NCBI GenBank assembly: GCA_019359505.1
Contig: JAHHHD010000008.1
Span: 62,001-126,000 of the forward strand
Length of the DNA: 64,000 nt
From: Drouetiella hepatica Uher 2000/2452
GTDB lineage: Bacteria; Cyanobacteriota; Cyanobacteriia; Elainellales; Elainellaceae
Direction: 5' to 3'
The position numbers and the translations under genes are program-made. Under the pieces are notes generated by a model that saw only the letters and a program-made list of their open reading frames with translations, was not told where the DNA came from and did not search any database. This document shows, in pieces, positions 36,544-46,449 of this stretch. Within the stretch, counting starts at the first letter, position 1, and each line of letters starts with the position of its first letter.

Positions 36544-39500
36544 TCAAGATTTACGATGAGAGGTGATTTTGGGGTTTTCTTTCAAAGGTAGCGTTTCCAT
36601 AGCAGGTGCAGGATCTGATCCCCGGCTAAACAAATCATGCAGCAGTAAATAAAAACAAGGAATGACAAACAGGGTCAGCAGGGTTGCTAGCGTCAACCCT
36701 GAGAACACCACGATGCCCAAAGGCTGCAAGAACTCTCCTCCTTGCCCTAGCCCCAACGCTAAAGGAAACAGTCCCAGAACAGTTGTTGTAGTTGTCATCA
36801 AAATAGGACGAAGGCGTTCGGGAGCTGCTCTGAGAATAGCTATTCGGCGATCGACTCCCTCTTCCTCTCTAATCTGGTTCGCCGTTTCCACCATGATGAT
36901 GGCATTGTTGACGACAATACCCACCAGCAGCACCGCACCTACAATTACCGTGGCACCAATCGCCGTTTGAGTGAAGAACAGCCCCCAAATACCGCCTGCC
37001 AAAGCTAAAGGCAAGGTAAACATGATCACCAGCGGATCAACTAGAGAGTTGTATTGCACCGCCATCACTACAAACACCAGAAAAGCCGCTAGTCCGCCCA
37101 GCAATGGCAGTGCTGCCTGAATATCCTGGTTGCTTTGAGCAGCAGCACTAGGCAGACGGCTAACACCCTGTGGCAGATCAATGCCCTGCATGACGCGATC
37201 GACCTCCTCCAAAGCTGCTCCCAGACTTGCTCCTTCATTCAGAGTTCCCGCGATTAGAAAAACTTGGCGTTGGTTAATCCGCTGAATTTGCCCAGGAGCT
37301 TGCCCAGCCTGAATCTGTGCCACATTGCCCAGCCGCACAAGCTGTCGGTCTGCGGTAAAGAGAGGCAAAGCCTCTAGCTGAGAAGATTGGCGAATTTCAT
37401 CCTGATTGAGCTGTACGCGCACGTCTACTAGGCGATTGCCGCGCTGGAGCTGCGTGGGAACAGACCCTTCGATCGCCGTCGTTAACACATCACCCACATC
37501 TTGAATATTCAGATTCAGATCGGCTGCCCGTTCGCGATCGAGTCGAATCTGTAGCTCAGGCTGACGGCTATCTGCATCGGGTCGGAAGCTTGATAGCTCT
37601 GCCTCCTCCAGAGCTTGCAGCACCTGCTGTCCTGCCTGTTCCAAAACTTCGGCATCTTCTCCTTGCAAGATCACGTCCACATCCGATCGCACTGGGGAAT
37701 TATTGAGAATTAATCCTCGCACTTCACCCGGACTCATCCGCAATCGAACATCAACAAGATTGAGCTGATTGAACTCCCGTGAAACTTTAGAAACATACTG
37801 CTCAACATCTGCCCCTGGCTTCAGGGTAATGGTGCTAGAAGCCCGGAGCGGGTTTTCGCTGGTGCTGCTGGCAAATAGAGAACCGCCCACTGTAGAGAAG
37901 ACATCTTGCGTTTCCGGCTGAGCCAAGAAAATGTCATCTACGGCAGTCATGATCTTCTGGCTCACCTCTAGCGGCGTTCCGGGTGGAAACTGAGCATTGA
38001 GCCGCGCTTGCCCTGTGTTAATACGCGGCAGAACCTCTTGTGGAATTTGACCGATCATCAGCAAGCTGCTGCCGCCCAAGACTGCAAAAGCGATCGCTAA
38101 AACCACCAGTCGATGATGAACTGCTAACCCCAATACTTTGGCATATCGGCGGGTTGCGCCTTCAAGTCGCTGATTAAATTCTCGCAGCAGCCATAACTGA
38201 TTGATCCGACTCGACCAGCGGATGGTAATCAGCCGAGATGAGAGCATCGGGACTACGGTAACCGCAACTAGCAGCGATGCCAAAACTGCGAAGCAAATCG
38301 TCAGAATCAGCTCATTGAACAGTAGAGCAATAAACCCCCCAATTAGAACGAACGGCAGCACCGACACAATGTTGCCTGCGGTTGCCGCTACAAGCGAAGA
38401 TTCCACCTCTCGGCTACTCTCTTCCACTAAATCAATTGCGGTTTGACGCGATCGCCCATTTTGCTGCCCATTCTTCTGCCCATTTTGCTGCCCATTTTGC
38501 TGCCCATTCTGTTCAAGAGCGCTAGAGCTAAGCTGAGCAGCCGATCGCTTGTTGATGTTTTCTAGCACTACAACTGAAGTATCTACCGCCTGTCCAACGC
38601 TGATAGCCAGTCCAGCCAAGCTGAAAACGTTGAGCGAGAAGCCGCAGAGCCTCATGGCGATCGCAGCTGCCAAAGTACAGAGAGGAATCGTCAAGCTGAT
38701 AATGAGGGTTTGCCGTAGCGATCCGAGAAACACCAGCACGGCCAAAGCAGCAAGAGCAGCTCCAGAGAGCGCTGCATCGGTAACGCTATTCAGCGATTCT
38801 TGAATAAATATGGACTCATCCAGAGTCGGAATCAGTTCCGTCCCTTCTGGAATAATTCCAGCTTGTCGTAGCTCTGCAATGCGGCGCTTTACGCCCTCAA
38901 CTACTTGGATCGTGTTGGCATCAGGCTGCTTCTGAATGCTGACCTTAACGGCAGGCTGCTTGTTGAGCGAGACAAAAATCCGCTGGTTCTCTGTTCCATC
39001 TTCAACCTCTGCAAAGTCGCGCAGATACACTCGACGCGCACTAGACTCAGTCTCTCCAGCCGGAACAGCGACTCTAAAGGAAAGGTTGCGAATCTCATCG
39101 GCATCTTGGAACCGTCCTATAGCTCTCGTGAGAGGTTCTGAACGCTCACCCAGAATTCGCCCTCCCGAAACATCCTGATTCGTTTCCTCAAGCTCAGTCA
39201 GTATTTCGTTCAGCCCGACTCCAAGAGATTGCAGCCGATTCAGATCAACCGTAACTCGAACCTCTTCGGAAACACCGCCCGAAACATCTACAGAAGCAAC
39301 TCCTGAGACTACTCCAAGCTCACGGGCTAGCTCTTCATCCGCGAACACCCGCAAATCTACAGCTTCGAGGGAAGCAGATGCGATCGCTAACTCATACACA
39401 GGCAGCTGAGACGGATCTACTTTGAAAAGGCGCGGGGCTTCTACCACATCCGGCAAATTCGCCTGTGCCCGGTTGAAGGCTGCCGTAGCATCATTGAGCG

Positions 39501-39834
39501 CTTGGTCAATGTCACCCCCAGCCTCAAAGTACAAATCAATGCTGACTTGACCTTCACGGGTTTGGGAGTAAACCTGCACAACACCTTCCGTCGCAGAAAG
39601 CGCCTCTTCGAGGGGTCTTGTCACCTCATCGATCGCTACATCTGGCGAGATACCCGGAATATCAAGGCGTACACCGATCCGGGGATAGGTAATAGAAGGC
39701 AGTAAATCAACCTGGAGATTGAAAATAAAAAAGATACCAATCACCATCACTGCCAGCGTGATCATGAGGGTGCCAATGTGCTGGCGAATAGCAAGACTGC
39801 TAATGCTGAAGCCGGAGGTTTGGGGAGTCTGCAT
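36544..39834 (-). CDS. RND efflux pump inner-membrane subunit (AcrB/HAE1 type)
   Basis: 1096 aa, the usual size of a proton-driven RND exporter. The N-terminal helix and periplasmic loop (QVDLLPSITYPRIGVRLDIP), the central helices with the proton-relay segment GLAISVGQAVDTSVVVLENI (helix 4 Asp), and the second half GIVVNNAIIMVETANQIRE are all present. A Gln/Asn/Gly-rich insert (QNGQQNGQKNGQ) from 12-bp repeats near 38457-38515 sits in the cytoplasmic loop after helix 4. It is co-directional with and 52 bp downstream of the adaptor gene. No outer-membrane channel gene is nearby. Substrates are unknown. Confidence 0.94.
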   Translation of the reverse strand: MQTPQTSGFSISSLAIRQHIGTLMITLAVMVIGIFFIFNLQVDLLPSITYPRIGVRLDIPGISPDVAIDEVTRPLEEALSATEGVVQVYSQTREGQVSIDLYFEAGGDIDQALNDATAAFNRAQANLPDVVEAPRLFKVDPSQLPVYELAIASASLEAVDLRVFADEELARELGVVSGVASVDVSGGVSEEVRVTVDLNRLQSLGVGLNEILTELEETNQDVSGGRILGERSEPLTRAIGRFQDADEIRNLSFRVAVPAGETESSARRVYLRDFAEVEDGTENQRIFVSLNKQPAVKVSIQKQPDANTIQVVEGVKRRIAELRQAGIIPEGTELIPTLDESIFIQESLNSVTDAALSGAALAALAVLVFLGSLRQTLIISLTIPLCTLAAAIAMRLCGFSLNVFSLAGLAISVGQAVDTSVVVLENINKRSAAQLSSSALEQNGQQNGQQNGQKNGQQNGRSRQTAIDLVEESSREVESSLVAATAGNIVSVLPFVLIGGFIALLFNELILTICFAVLASLLVAVTVVPMLSSRLITIRWSSRINQLWLLREFNQRLEGATRRYAKVLGLAVHHRLVVLAIAFAVLGGSSLLMIGQIPQEVLPRINTGQARLNAQFPPGTPLEVSQKIMTAVDDIFLAQPETQDVFSTVGGSLFASSTSENPLRASSTITLKPGADVEQYVSKVSREFNQLNLVDVRLRMSPGEVRGLILNNSPVRSDVDVILQGEDAEVLEQAGQQVLQALEEAELSSFRPDADSRQPELQIRLDRERAADLNLNIQDVGDVLTTAIEGSVPTQLQRGNRLVDVRVQLNQDEIRQSSQLEALPLFTADRQLVRLGNVAQIQAGQAPGQIQRINQRQVFLIAGTLNEGASLGAALEEVDRVMQGIDLPQGVSRLPSAAAQSNQDIQAALPLLGGLAAFLVFVVMAVQYNSLVDPLVIMFTLPLALAGGIWGLFFTQTAIGATVIVGAVLLVGIVVNNAIIMVETANQIREEEGVDRRIAILRAAPERLRPILMTTTTTVLGLFPLALGLGQGGEFLQPLGIVVFSGLTLATLLTLFVIPCFYLLLHDLFSRGSDPAPAMETLPLKENPKITSHRKS

Positions 39835-39886
39835 AGTGAAGGCTCTTGGCTCGGAAGTTTGCTTGGAAATTCGCTTAAAAATTCGT

Positions 39887-41305
39887 TTAGAGGCTTGCTG
39901 AGGGAGTTTCAGAAATCAGGCTAAGGCGTACCGAATTACCGCTCTTCAGCTCTCCGCTGCTGCGAACCACGAATTGTTCACCCGGCTTCAGTCCTGACAA
40001 AATTTCCACCTGATCATCCACCCGATCGCCCAGACGCACCGTTCGAGCTTCTACCGTGGCGCGATCGCCCTCTCCTTTAACCACAAAAAGCGTCGCAGTC
40101 TTGGCTTCAGAGCGCTGAGTGGCTGATCCCGACGGCGCTGAGCCTGATTGCGATCGGGATGCCTGCGATCGGGATGCCTGCGAACCCGATGGCGCTGAGC
40201 CTCTAGAAGCAACCTGCACCGCAGCTTCAGGGATTACGACTTGCCGCGCCGTCTGGGGAGTAAAGCTAACTCGCGCCAGCAGCCCAGTGCCGATCTGCCC
40301 TTCTGAATTAGGAATCGTCACTTCAATGGGCACCAACCGAGCAGTCGGATCGGCAGCAGGAGAAATTTGAGAAACGCGACCTTGGAAAGTGCGAGCGGCA
40401 AAGGCATCCAATTTAACCTGCACAGGCTGACCTAACCGAATGTCAGCCAACTCTAGCTCTGAAATTTGCACTTCCACCTTAATTTGGCTGAGATCTCCCA
40501 ACCGCAAAATTTCGCTACCCGCCTGAGCTAAGTCTCCCGGCTCCATGACCCGCTCTAAAACTGCACCCTCTACCGGGGCGCGTAATACTGTGTAACCCTG
40601 TCGCTGCTGGGCTTGAGCCACCAACGCCTCTTGAGAAGAAATCCGACGCTGAGACGCATCCACGGCTCTCTGACGGTTACGTACCTGTTGCTGCGCCGAT
40701 CGCACTGCCTGTTCTGCCGTTGCGGCTCCTGTGCGTCCCAGCTCAAATTCCTGCTCGGCGATCGCGCCTTCTCTAAAAAGCTGCTCCAGCCTGTCTGCGT
40801 CCGATCGCGCCTGCTGAAGCTCTAGCTCTGCTTGTCTGACCTGGGTTTGAGCATCCGCCACTTCGGCTTGCAGACTGGCGACATCCGCCTCACGCGCCGC
40901 CACTTCTGCATCAGCTTCCACGACTGCTGCTGCCAGCAGACTATCGTCTAGCTGCGCCACAACCTGTCCTTGCTGTACTGGATTACCCACATCTACCGCC
41001 ACGTCCAAAACCTGCCCTTCCACCTGCGATCGCACAGACACTAGGCGATAGGGCAGAGTTGTACCCGTATAGGCTTGGTCTTGCTCTAGCTGCGCCTCAC
41101 GGGCGATCGCTACATCCACGGCAACAGATTGAGGCTGCTGCGATCGAGGTGACTGGTCAGCCGTTTGGGCATCTCCAGGCGGCATCAAGGCACAGCCCGT
41201 AGGTAAAAGAAACAGTCCGGTTAGCCAAAAGCGGCTCAGTATTGCCGCCAGCTGCGATCGATCAGTCAATCTGTTAGAGGATCTATGGGTTGAGGTTGGC
41301 AGCAT
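39887..41305 (-). CDS. RND efflux periplasmic adaptor (membrane fusion lipoprotein)
   Basis: 472 aa with a lipoprotein signal (LPTGC lipobox, about residue 38), a biotinyl-lipoyl-like domain ([20 protein letters not shown]), a long coiled-coil hairpin rich in Gln and Ala (about 130-230), and beta-barrel and membrane-proximal domains ([19 protein letters not shown]). It links the inner-membrane pump to an outer-membrane channel. A Ser/Gly/Arg-rich insert ([15 protein letters not shown]) from 15-bp repeats at about 40140-40195 lies before the last domain. It heads the operon with the RND pump gene. Confidence 0.92.
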   Translation of the reverse strand: MLPTSTHRSSNRLTDRSQLAAILSRFWLTGLFLLPTGCALMPPGDAQTADQSPRSQQPQSVAVDVAIAREAQLEQDQAYTGTTLPYRLVSVRSQVEGQVLDVAVDVGNPVQQGQVVAQLDDSLLAAAVVEADAEVAAREADVASLQAEVADAQTQVRQAELELQQARSDADRLEQLFREGAIAEQEFELGRTGAATAEQAVRSAQQQVRNRQRAVDASQRRISSQEALVAQAQQRQGYTVLRAPVEGAVLERVMEPGDLAQAGSEILRLGDLSQIKVEVQISELELADIRLGQPVQVKLDAFAARTFQGRVSQISPAADPTARLVPIEVTIPNSEGQIGTGLLARVSFTPQTARQVVIPEAAVQVASRGSAPSGSQASRSQASRSQSGSAPSGSATQRSEAKTATLFVVKGEGDRATVEARTVRLGDRVDDQVEILSGLKPGEQFVVRSSGELKSGNSVRLSLISETPSASL

Positions 41306-41410
41306 GAGTCACGCAGTGTTACAAGCATTGAAAGTCATAGATCTGAGCATACATTGAGTTTTGTAAACTTATCTCTTCCTGAAGTTGTAGCCTCAGAGTC
41401 ATGGCTTCAT

Positions 41411-41500
41411 CGAGAGATATTTTTTTGAAGCGATATTGTTTGTGAGCGTGGCACCCCGCGTTCCTCTCTCATAAAAATCTCTCTCTGAAATCAGCAACGC
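41411..41500. repeat. Hairpin repeat ending in GAAATCAGCAACGC, left copy
   Basis: GAGAGATATTTTTTTGA near 41413 and TCATAAAAATCTCTC near 41470 form an imperfect stem, followed by GAAATCAGCAACGC at 41487-41500. A second copy of the last part, with identical spacing after AAAAATCT, lies at 42681-42710 on the other side of the hydrolase gene. The rest of the 457-bp gap 41306-41762 shows nothing recognisable. Confidence 0.55.
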
Positions 41501-41762
41501 TCAGGTGCCGTATTTACCGAGCCACAAGGGGAACATACGACTGCTAGCTATTAAAGGCAGTTCTGATAACAGAGGGGCGATCGTTTAGATTACAGATTTG
41601 TAATGTGTCGGACGGCATTGTGGCGTTACAAAAATATAAGATGTTACAGAATGCTTAAAGAGACAAGGCTCTCTTTCCAGATGTTCTCAGACTATATGTC
41701 CTTAAGTTCAGGCTGGGTTACTTCAGCCATATAGGAATTGTCATTACAGGAATTATCACCCA

Positions 41763-42638
41763 ATGAAGCGAGCAAATCAGGTGAACCAAGAAATTATTGA
41801 TCTATTTGACGAATACACCCATACTGCTTTGGCTCGGCGCGACTTCTTTAAAAAATTGGTTCTGCTGGCGGGAGGCACGGCGGCAGCTACAGCCCTTCTG
41901 CCCATTCTGGAAAGTAACTACGCCAAAGCGGTCATGGTGGCAGAAGATGATCCTCAGCTCAGCACCGAAACCATCACCTATCCTGGTGCGGGTGGAGAAA
42001 TGATGGGGTATCTAGCTCGACCCAAAAATGCTTCAGGGGACTTGCCCAAAGTGATCGTGATCCACGAGAATCGAGGCTTGACTGCCCATATTCAAGATGT
42101 CGTGCGTCGCGTCGCATTGGAGGGTTATGAGGCTCTGGGAGCAGATTTTCTCTCGATCGCAGGTGGCACTCCCAAAGATGAAGATAGGGCGCGTGAGCTA
42201 ATTGGCGCTCTAGATGCTCAGCAAACCTTGGGAAATCTCATGGCAACCCTGGCATTTTTGCAAAGTCGCGGTGCCAGTAAAGTCGGCTGTGTAGGCTTTT
42301 GCTGGGGGGGGGCGATGACTAATCAGTTGGCAGTCAATGCGCCGGACTTGGGGGCAGCGATCGCTTTCTACGGCTTGGTTCCCCCAGTTGAGGATGTGCC
42401 AAAGATTCAGTCGCCGCTGTTGCTTCACTATGCCGGACTTGATGAACGAATCAATCAAGGAATCCCTGGATACGAGGCGGCGCTGCGAGCTGGAGGAAAA
42501 GATTACACCCTCTGCATGTATGGCAAAGTGAATCATGCGTTCCACAATGACACCAGTGAAGCGCGCTACGATGCCAATGCTGCCCAGCTTGCCTGGGAAC
42601 GATCGATCGCATTTTTTGACTATTATTTGAAGGCTTAA
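41763..42638 (+). CDS. Dienelactone hydrolase family protein, probably Tat-exported
   Basis: 291 aa. After an unusually long head comes a twin-arginine-like signal (ARRDFFKKLVLLAGGTAAAT), suggesting folded export. The alpha/beta-hydrolase has the DLH triad: nucleophilic Cys in VGCVGFCWGGA, Asp in YAGLDERINQG and His in VNHAFHND. Such enzymes hydrolyse dienelactones or other esters; the substrate here is unknown. It is convergent with the solute-binding-protein gene, separated by a strong bidirectional terminator. Confidence 0.9.
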   Translation: MKRANQVNQEIIDLFDEYTHTALARRDFFKKLVLLAGGTAAATALLPILESNYAKAVMVAEDDPQLSTETITYPGAGGEMMGYLARPKNASGDLPKVIVIHENRGLTAHIQDVVRRVALEGYEALGADFLSIAGGTPKDEDRARELIGALDAQQTLGNLMATLAFLQSRGASKVGCVGFCWGGAMTNQLAVNAPDLGAAIAFYGLVPPVEDVPKIQSPLLLHYAGLDERINQGIPGYEAALRAGGKDYTLCMYGKVNHAFHNDTSEARYDANAAQLAWERSIAFFDYYLKA

Positions 42639-42649
42639 GCCACGACTTA

Positions 42650-42710
42650 ATTTTTTGAAAGGGGCGATTCTCACCCCTTTCAAAAAATCTATACACGAAA
42701 TCAGCAACGC
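42650..42710. terminator. Bidirectional terminator followed by repeat GAAATCAGCAACGC, right copy
   Basis: ATTTTTTGAAAGGGG (42650-42664) pairs perfectly with CCCCTTTCAAAAAAT (42674-42688). Six bases after ATCT comes GAAATCAGCAACGC (42697-42710), the same tail as at 41487-41500. Confidence 0.75.
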
Positions 42711-42752
42711 CCATTTTTTAGCGGCTGCAAAGCTTCTGAGTGGTATGCTGAG

Positions 42753-43868
42753 CTATCCTCGCTGCCACAGGCGAATGATTTCGTCTAGGGTATTGCGATC
42801 GGGCGTTGGCTGAACTCCGGGCGGGTTGACTTCGGCACCGGGAATATTTTGATTCCAAGGGCTGTTGGGGATTGATCGCAAGTCCACTGAGGGATTCACC
42901 GGACGAAAGCCATATTGCACAAACACAGCCTGCTGTTCGGGCTGCTTCAGAAATTCTAGAAACTGCTGAGCGGCGTTAGCAGCACCTTGACTGACATTAC
43001 GTTTGGCGATCGCTGCTGTTGAAACTGTCTCGATCGTCGGGTCAATGTAGTAAATCTGGTAGGGCTTTCCTTGCGTCGTAGTGGACTGCTTCCAGCGATG
43101 TAGGGCAATGCTTTCGTAAACGACTGCCACATCAGCATCGTTGGGACCGCGCGTGATGAATTCTTGCAGCAAGGTGTCGGTCGATCGCGGCGGATTGTAA
43201 ACCGACTGCTTTGCTAATTTAAATAGAGAGGCGATCGCTGGACTACTCAGCACACTGGAATTGAGAGTGCTAGATCCTGCCCCCCTAGATCCTGCCCATA
43301 GCCCCATCGCCAACTGACCGCTATTCGATCGCGTCGGATCGGTCAAAACCAAATCAATGCTGCCCCAGCTTTTGTCACCGCCGATCGCGCTCCAGTTGCC
43401 TTTCTGTAGAGCAGATTCTAGCTGTTGCCAGTCAAAACGTCCGTTGGGAAATAGAACTTTGCCGCGATCGCTCCAGGCAATGCCCACCAGAATGGATTTG
43501 ACGATCGGCTGGGGTGCCCCATAAAAGGGAGGTTCACTGTTTTGGGCAAGCCAGCGCTCCTCTAGCTCCGTCAGGCTTTCGCCATTTGCTGGGATTAGTA
43601 CTGCTGGAGTGAACTCGTTTTTGTCGTCAATGTAGTTGTTGACAATATCCTGAGAGCCTTGAAACTTTAGCTCGATCTGGATATCAGGATGGGCTTGCTC
43701 AAATTTAGCTTCTAGAGCCTGCAGCGGTTCCTGAAGCTCTGTGCCGCTCACGATCGCGATTGTCTGACTCAAGCCCGGTATCGGTGCGTAGGCAAGACCG
43801 AGTCCTGTCAGGAAGATAAGGCTAGAGAGAAAGGCTCGACGGGTCAGGCGAGATTGAGTTCTTTTCAT
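42753..43868 (-). CDS. Exported extracellular solute-binding protein
   Basis: 371 aa with a Tat- or Sec-type signal (TRRAFLSSLIFLTGLGLAYA). The mature part is a periplasmic binding protein fold: IAIVSGTELQEPLQALEAKF, LKFQGSQDIVNNYIDD, WGSIDLVLTDPTRSNSGQLA, then a C-terminal FVQYGFRPVNPSVDL as in molybdate/phosphate-type binding proteins. No permease or ATPase gene is near, so it is unlikely to serve a normal ABC importer. It overlaps the preceding coiled-coil gene by four bases and ends the three-gene operon that starts with the VWA lipoprotein. The ligand is unknown. Confidence 0.85.
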   Translation of the reverse strand: MKRTQSRLTRRAFLSSLIFLTGLGLAYAPIPGLSQTIAIVSGTELQEPLQALEAKFEQAHPDIQIELKFQGSQDIVNNYIDDKNEFTPAVLIPANGESLTELEERWLAQNSEPPFYGAPQPIVKSILVGIAWSDRGKVLFPNGRFDWQQLESALQKGNWSAIGGDKSWGSIDLVLTDPTRSNSGQLAMGLWAGSRGAGSSTLNSSVLSSPAIASLFKLAKQSVYNPPRSTDTLLQEFITRGPNDADVAVVYESIALHRWKQSTTTQGKPYQIYYIDPTIETVSTAAIAKRNVSQGAANAAQQFLEFLKQPEQQAVFVQYGFRPVNPSVDLRSIPNSPWNQNIPGAEVNPPGVQPTPDRNTLDEIIRLWQRG

Positions 43869-44599
43869 GGGGATGATTGGCTCATCAGCAAATCGACGTT
43901 TTCTTGAAAGAGGCTCAGCTCGTCGCTGAGCGATCGCAGTTCTAGACTTTGCTGCGCATCTGCCAGGTTTGCCGATCGCAGTTTATTTTGCAGGGCTTGC
44001 AACACGCCTGCCGAATCCACAACCAGCGTAGACAGGTTGGCAACCTGTGCCTGCCGAGCATCCTCTCCAGTTTGGACAAGCTGTATATTTTGCTCCAAGC
44101 TTTCCGCCAGATATTCAAGCTGCTCTCTCACTAAACCTGAGCGGGTTGTTTGTAGGCGATTTTGCACTCCGCTCAACTGTTTGCGTAAATCATCTACCGA
44201 CAGCAGCGAATCGCTACCCTGCATTCGTTGGGCAAGTGCATTTATCTTTTGGGGTAGCTCCGTTGACCGATCGCAAGCCAATTGCACCGATGCCAGCAGA
44301 TCCATTTGCAGGGAATCGGTAATTAGCCTTGCCGCCTCGGCGCGAAGTGCGATCGCCTTTTCGGCTAACAGCCTCGCCTGCTGCTGCACTGAGAGGAGTT
44401 CCCGTTCTAATTCCGGATTCTCTAGATTCAGCATTTCCGGCTCCTGCCCTTTGCGGAAGGCGGCTCCTGTAAAGGCGATCGCCCCCGCAGCAGGCAGTGC
44501 CACCCAGCTTGGCAATTTGGCAACCCGGATGCTGAATACTAGGGCGATCGCACCTATCAGCATCGGCAGAGGATAGTAAAGAGGGTTAGCAAATTTCAC
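43865..44599 (-). CDS. Membrane-anchored coiled-coil protein of unknown function
   Basis: 244 aa from the GTG at 44599, five bases after the stop of the VWA gene (VKFANPLYYPLPMLIGAIAL). Two hydrophobic segments at residues 8-50 are followed by a long helical, Gln/Leu-rich region (about 60-240) with heptads such as LRKQLSGVQNRLQTTRSGLV. The topology (two helices then coiled coil) recalls partners of TelA/toxic-anion-resistance clusters, but I cannot assign a family. It is tightly packed between the VWA and solute-binding genes (four-base gap and four-base overlap), so the three products probably act together. Confidence 0.75.
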   Translation of the reverse strand: MKFANPLYYPLPMLIGAIALVFSIRVAKLPSWVALPAAGAIAFTGAAFRKGQEPEMLNLENPELERELLSVQQQARLLAEKAIALRAEAARLITDSLQMDLLASVQLACDRSTELPQKINALAQRMQGSDSLLSVDDLRKQLSGVQNRLQTTRSGLVREQLEYLAESLEQNIQLVQTGEDARQAQVANLSTLVVDSAGVLQALQNKLRSANLADAQQSLELRSLSDELSLFQENVDLLMSQSSP

Positions 44600-44603
44600 A
44601 ATC

Positions 44604-46304
44604 CTAAAACTCCAGTTGTAGGTTTTGCATGACCCGTGAAATCGTCTCAGGATCTCCCTTAGAGTAGTAGCCGCCTGTCGTTTGGGCAATTTTTTCTAGA
44701 GCGCTGGCATCAAATTCGCCCTCGTTGCCATAGCCGACCGTGAAAAAGGAAATACGCTGGTCGCTCTCAATGCCGCTCTTGGCTAAATCGGTCGCCAGCT
44801 GGTCAAGGCCAATACTGGAGTCCGTATCTTGACCGTCCGTTAGCACAAGTACCGCGTTGATGGCATTAGGACGAAGATTTTGCTGGAGCCAGTTGCGACC
44901 GTAGAGCGAGGCATCGTAAAGCGCAGTACCGCCCTCTACCGCTAAACCACTAATGAACTCTAGCCCTTTAGCCTGTCCAGCAGGAGAGCCATCCACCAGA
45001 ATGGGAGGACGGATAGCAGTATCAAAATCGATCAGGGCAATGCGATCGTTGGGAGTCAGAGCTTTAATATAATTTTGCAGCGTGGACTGTACGGCTGGCA
45101 TTTTGTCGCCCGCCATCGAACCGGATGAATCGACTACGATCGCCACCAAGGAGGGCTTTTTAGCGTTTTGTTCCCAGGCGGTCAGCATGGCCTCCACCAC
45201 TTCGGGCTGGGGCGGACGGTAGGAGTCGTATTTTGCCTGGGGATTCACGCCAAACTCTGGGCTAAACTTTGCCCCCAGCGCCACGCCAGGAGTACCAGGT
45301 CGTAATCCGAGGCTGGCAGCAATCTGCTGCGCTTCGGCAGATTGCAGATAGGTGACGACCTGCTCTGCTGCTGCTTTTTCCTGAGCGCTGACCCAGGGAG
45401 CGGTGGGCAAGATCGATCGCATGTTAGATGAAAAGGTCGCTTTGGGATAAATTGCTTCATACTTGGCTTGCCCTGGCGTTTGCCCCGCATTCGCCGCAAT
45501 CACTGAAGACTCATAGACAGAGGCGATCGAAGCCCAAAAGCTGCCGTTCTGCACCATTGCTGTGGCTAGAGAGTGGGTAGAAACGCCGTATCGCGTAATC
45601 TTTTCCTGAATGGCTTTCACATCTGCCGTGTAGCGCTTGACATCTGCGTCCGTCATTTGTTCAGGTCGCTTACCCGAAACCGAGGCATATTGCGCCACTA
45701 GCGTTTGCAGCCCAGAGTTAGATTTGGTGGGTGCAGTCTGGACATAGTGAACGGGCAAAGGCTGACTGGCAGCATCAATATCTCGATGTGTTTTTGCCGT
45801 CACCAGAGCCTTAAACAAATCATTCGTTTGCCGCAATCCGGGAGCCAAGTCTGCCGGAGCCATGAACACCATCGGGCTATTGGCAAGCAGCGGTGAATCG
45901 GTGATTTCAGGGATGTATTTCTGTCCTGGAAACACTTGGTTGATGCGATCGATCAATAAACTCTGATAGATTTCACCATCCACCGAGAGCAGCGTTGGAA
46001 ACTCAGGAGCATCGGCAGGTAAAGTGCCCGCTTTGAACTGCTGCGCCAAGGACACCATTTTTGCCACCCCATCGCCGCTGCCCAAAGCCTCACAGGAAAC
46101 GTAGTATGCCTCGCCGCTTTGAAGCTTCGGCTGCTGCTGGTTAAAGCGATCGGCAGATTGGGTACAAAAATCCTGTAGGGCGCTACCCACGAGCATCTTC
46201 ACTTCAAATCCGGCTGGAGCGCTGCTGCCACAGGCATGAATGAGCAGAACGGCAGAGAAGGTCAGAAACAAGTAAACCGCAAGTCTTTTAATCTTGAAGA
46301 GCAT
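44604..46304 (-). CDS. Lipoprotein with solute-binding and von Willebrand A domains
   Basis: 566 aa. The signal ends at lipobox Cys25 (LLIHACGSS). Residues 30-375 form a periplasmic solute-binding domain (VGSALQDFCTQSADRFNQQQ, LGLRPGTPG near its end). Residues 385-560 form a VWA domain with an intact MIDAS metal site: DSSGS, the Thr in GGTALYDA and the Asp in LTDGQD. Such fusions occur in many bacteria but have no defined function; the VWA part probably binds a protein partner through a metal ion. It is the first gene of the three-gene operon. Confidence 0.88.
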   Translation of the reverse strand: MLFKIKRLAVYLFLTFSAVLLIHACGSSAPAGFEVKMLVGSALQDFCTQSADRFNQQQPKLQSGEAYYVSCEALGSGDGVAKMVSLAQQFKAGTLPADAPEFPTLLSVDGEIYQSLLIDRINQVFPGQKYIPEITDSPLLANSPMVFMAPADLAPGLRQTNDLFKALVTAKTHRDIDAASQPLPVHYVQTAPTKSNSGLQTLVAQYASVSGKRPEQMTDADVKRYTADVKAIQEKITRYGVSTHSLATAMVQNGSFWASIASVYESSVIAANAGQTPGQAKYEAIYPKATFSSNMRSILPTAPWVSAQEKAAAEQVVTYLQSAEAQQIAASLGLRPGTPGVALGAKFSPEFGVNPQAKYDSYRPPQPEVVEAMLTAWEQNAKKPSLVAIVVDSSGSMAGDKMPAVQSTLQNYIKALTPNDRIALIDFDTAIRPPILVDGSPAGQAKGLEFISGLAVEGGTALYDASLYGRNWLQQNLRPNAINAVLVLTDGQDTDSSIGLDQLATDLAKSGIESDQRISFFTVGYGNEGEFDASALEKIAQTTGGYYSKGDPETISRVMQNLQLEF

Positions 46305-46449
46305 AGATTGATCCGTGAAGCGACAGGAGAAACGGTTTGACTCTAGTTACAATATTCCCGGTGCAGATTCCAAAATTCACTCACTTTGAAATCAATCTTT
46401 AATAGCTGTCGTCAGTTTGTTTAAGACATCTATGGTGGGCACTTCAGAT

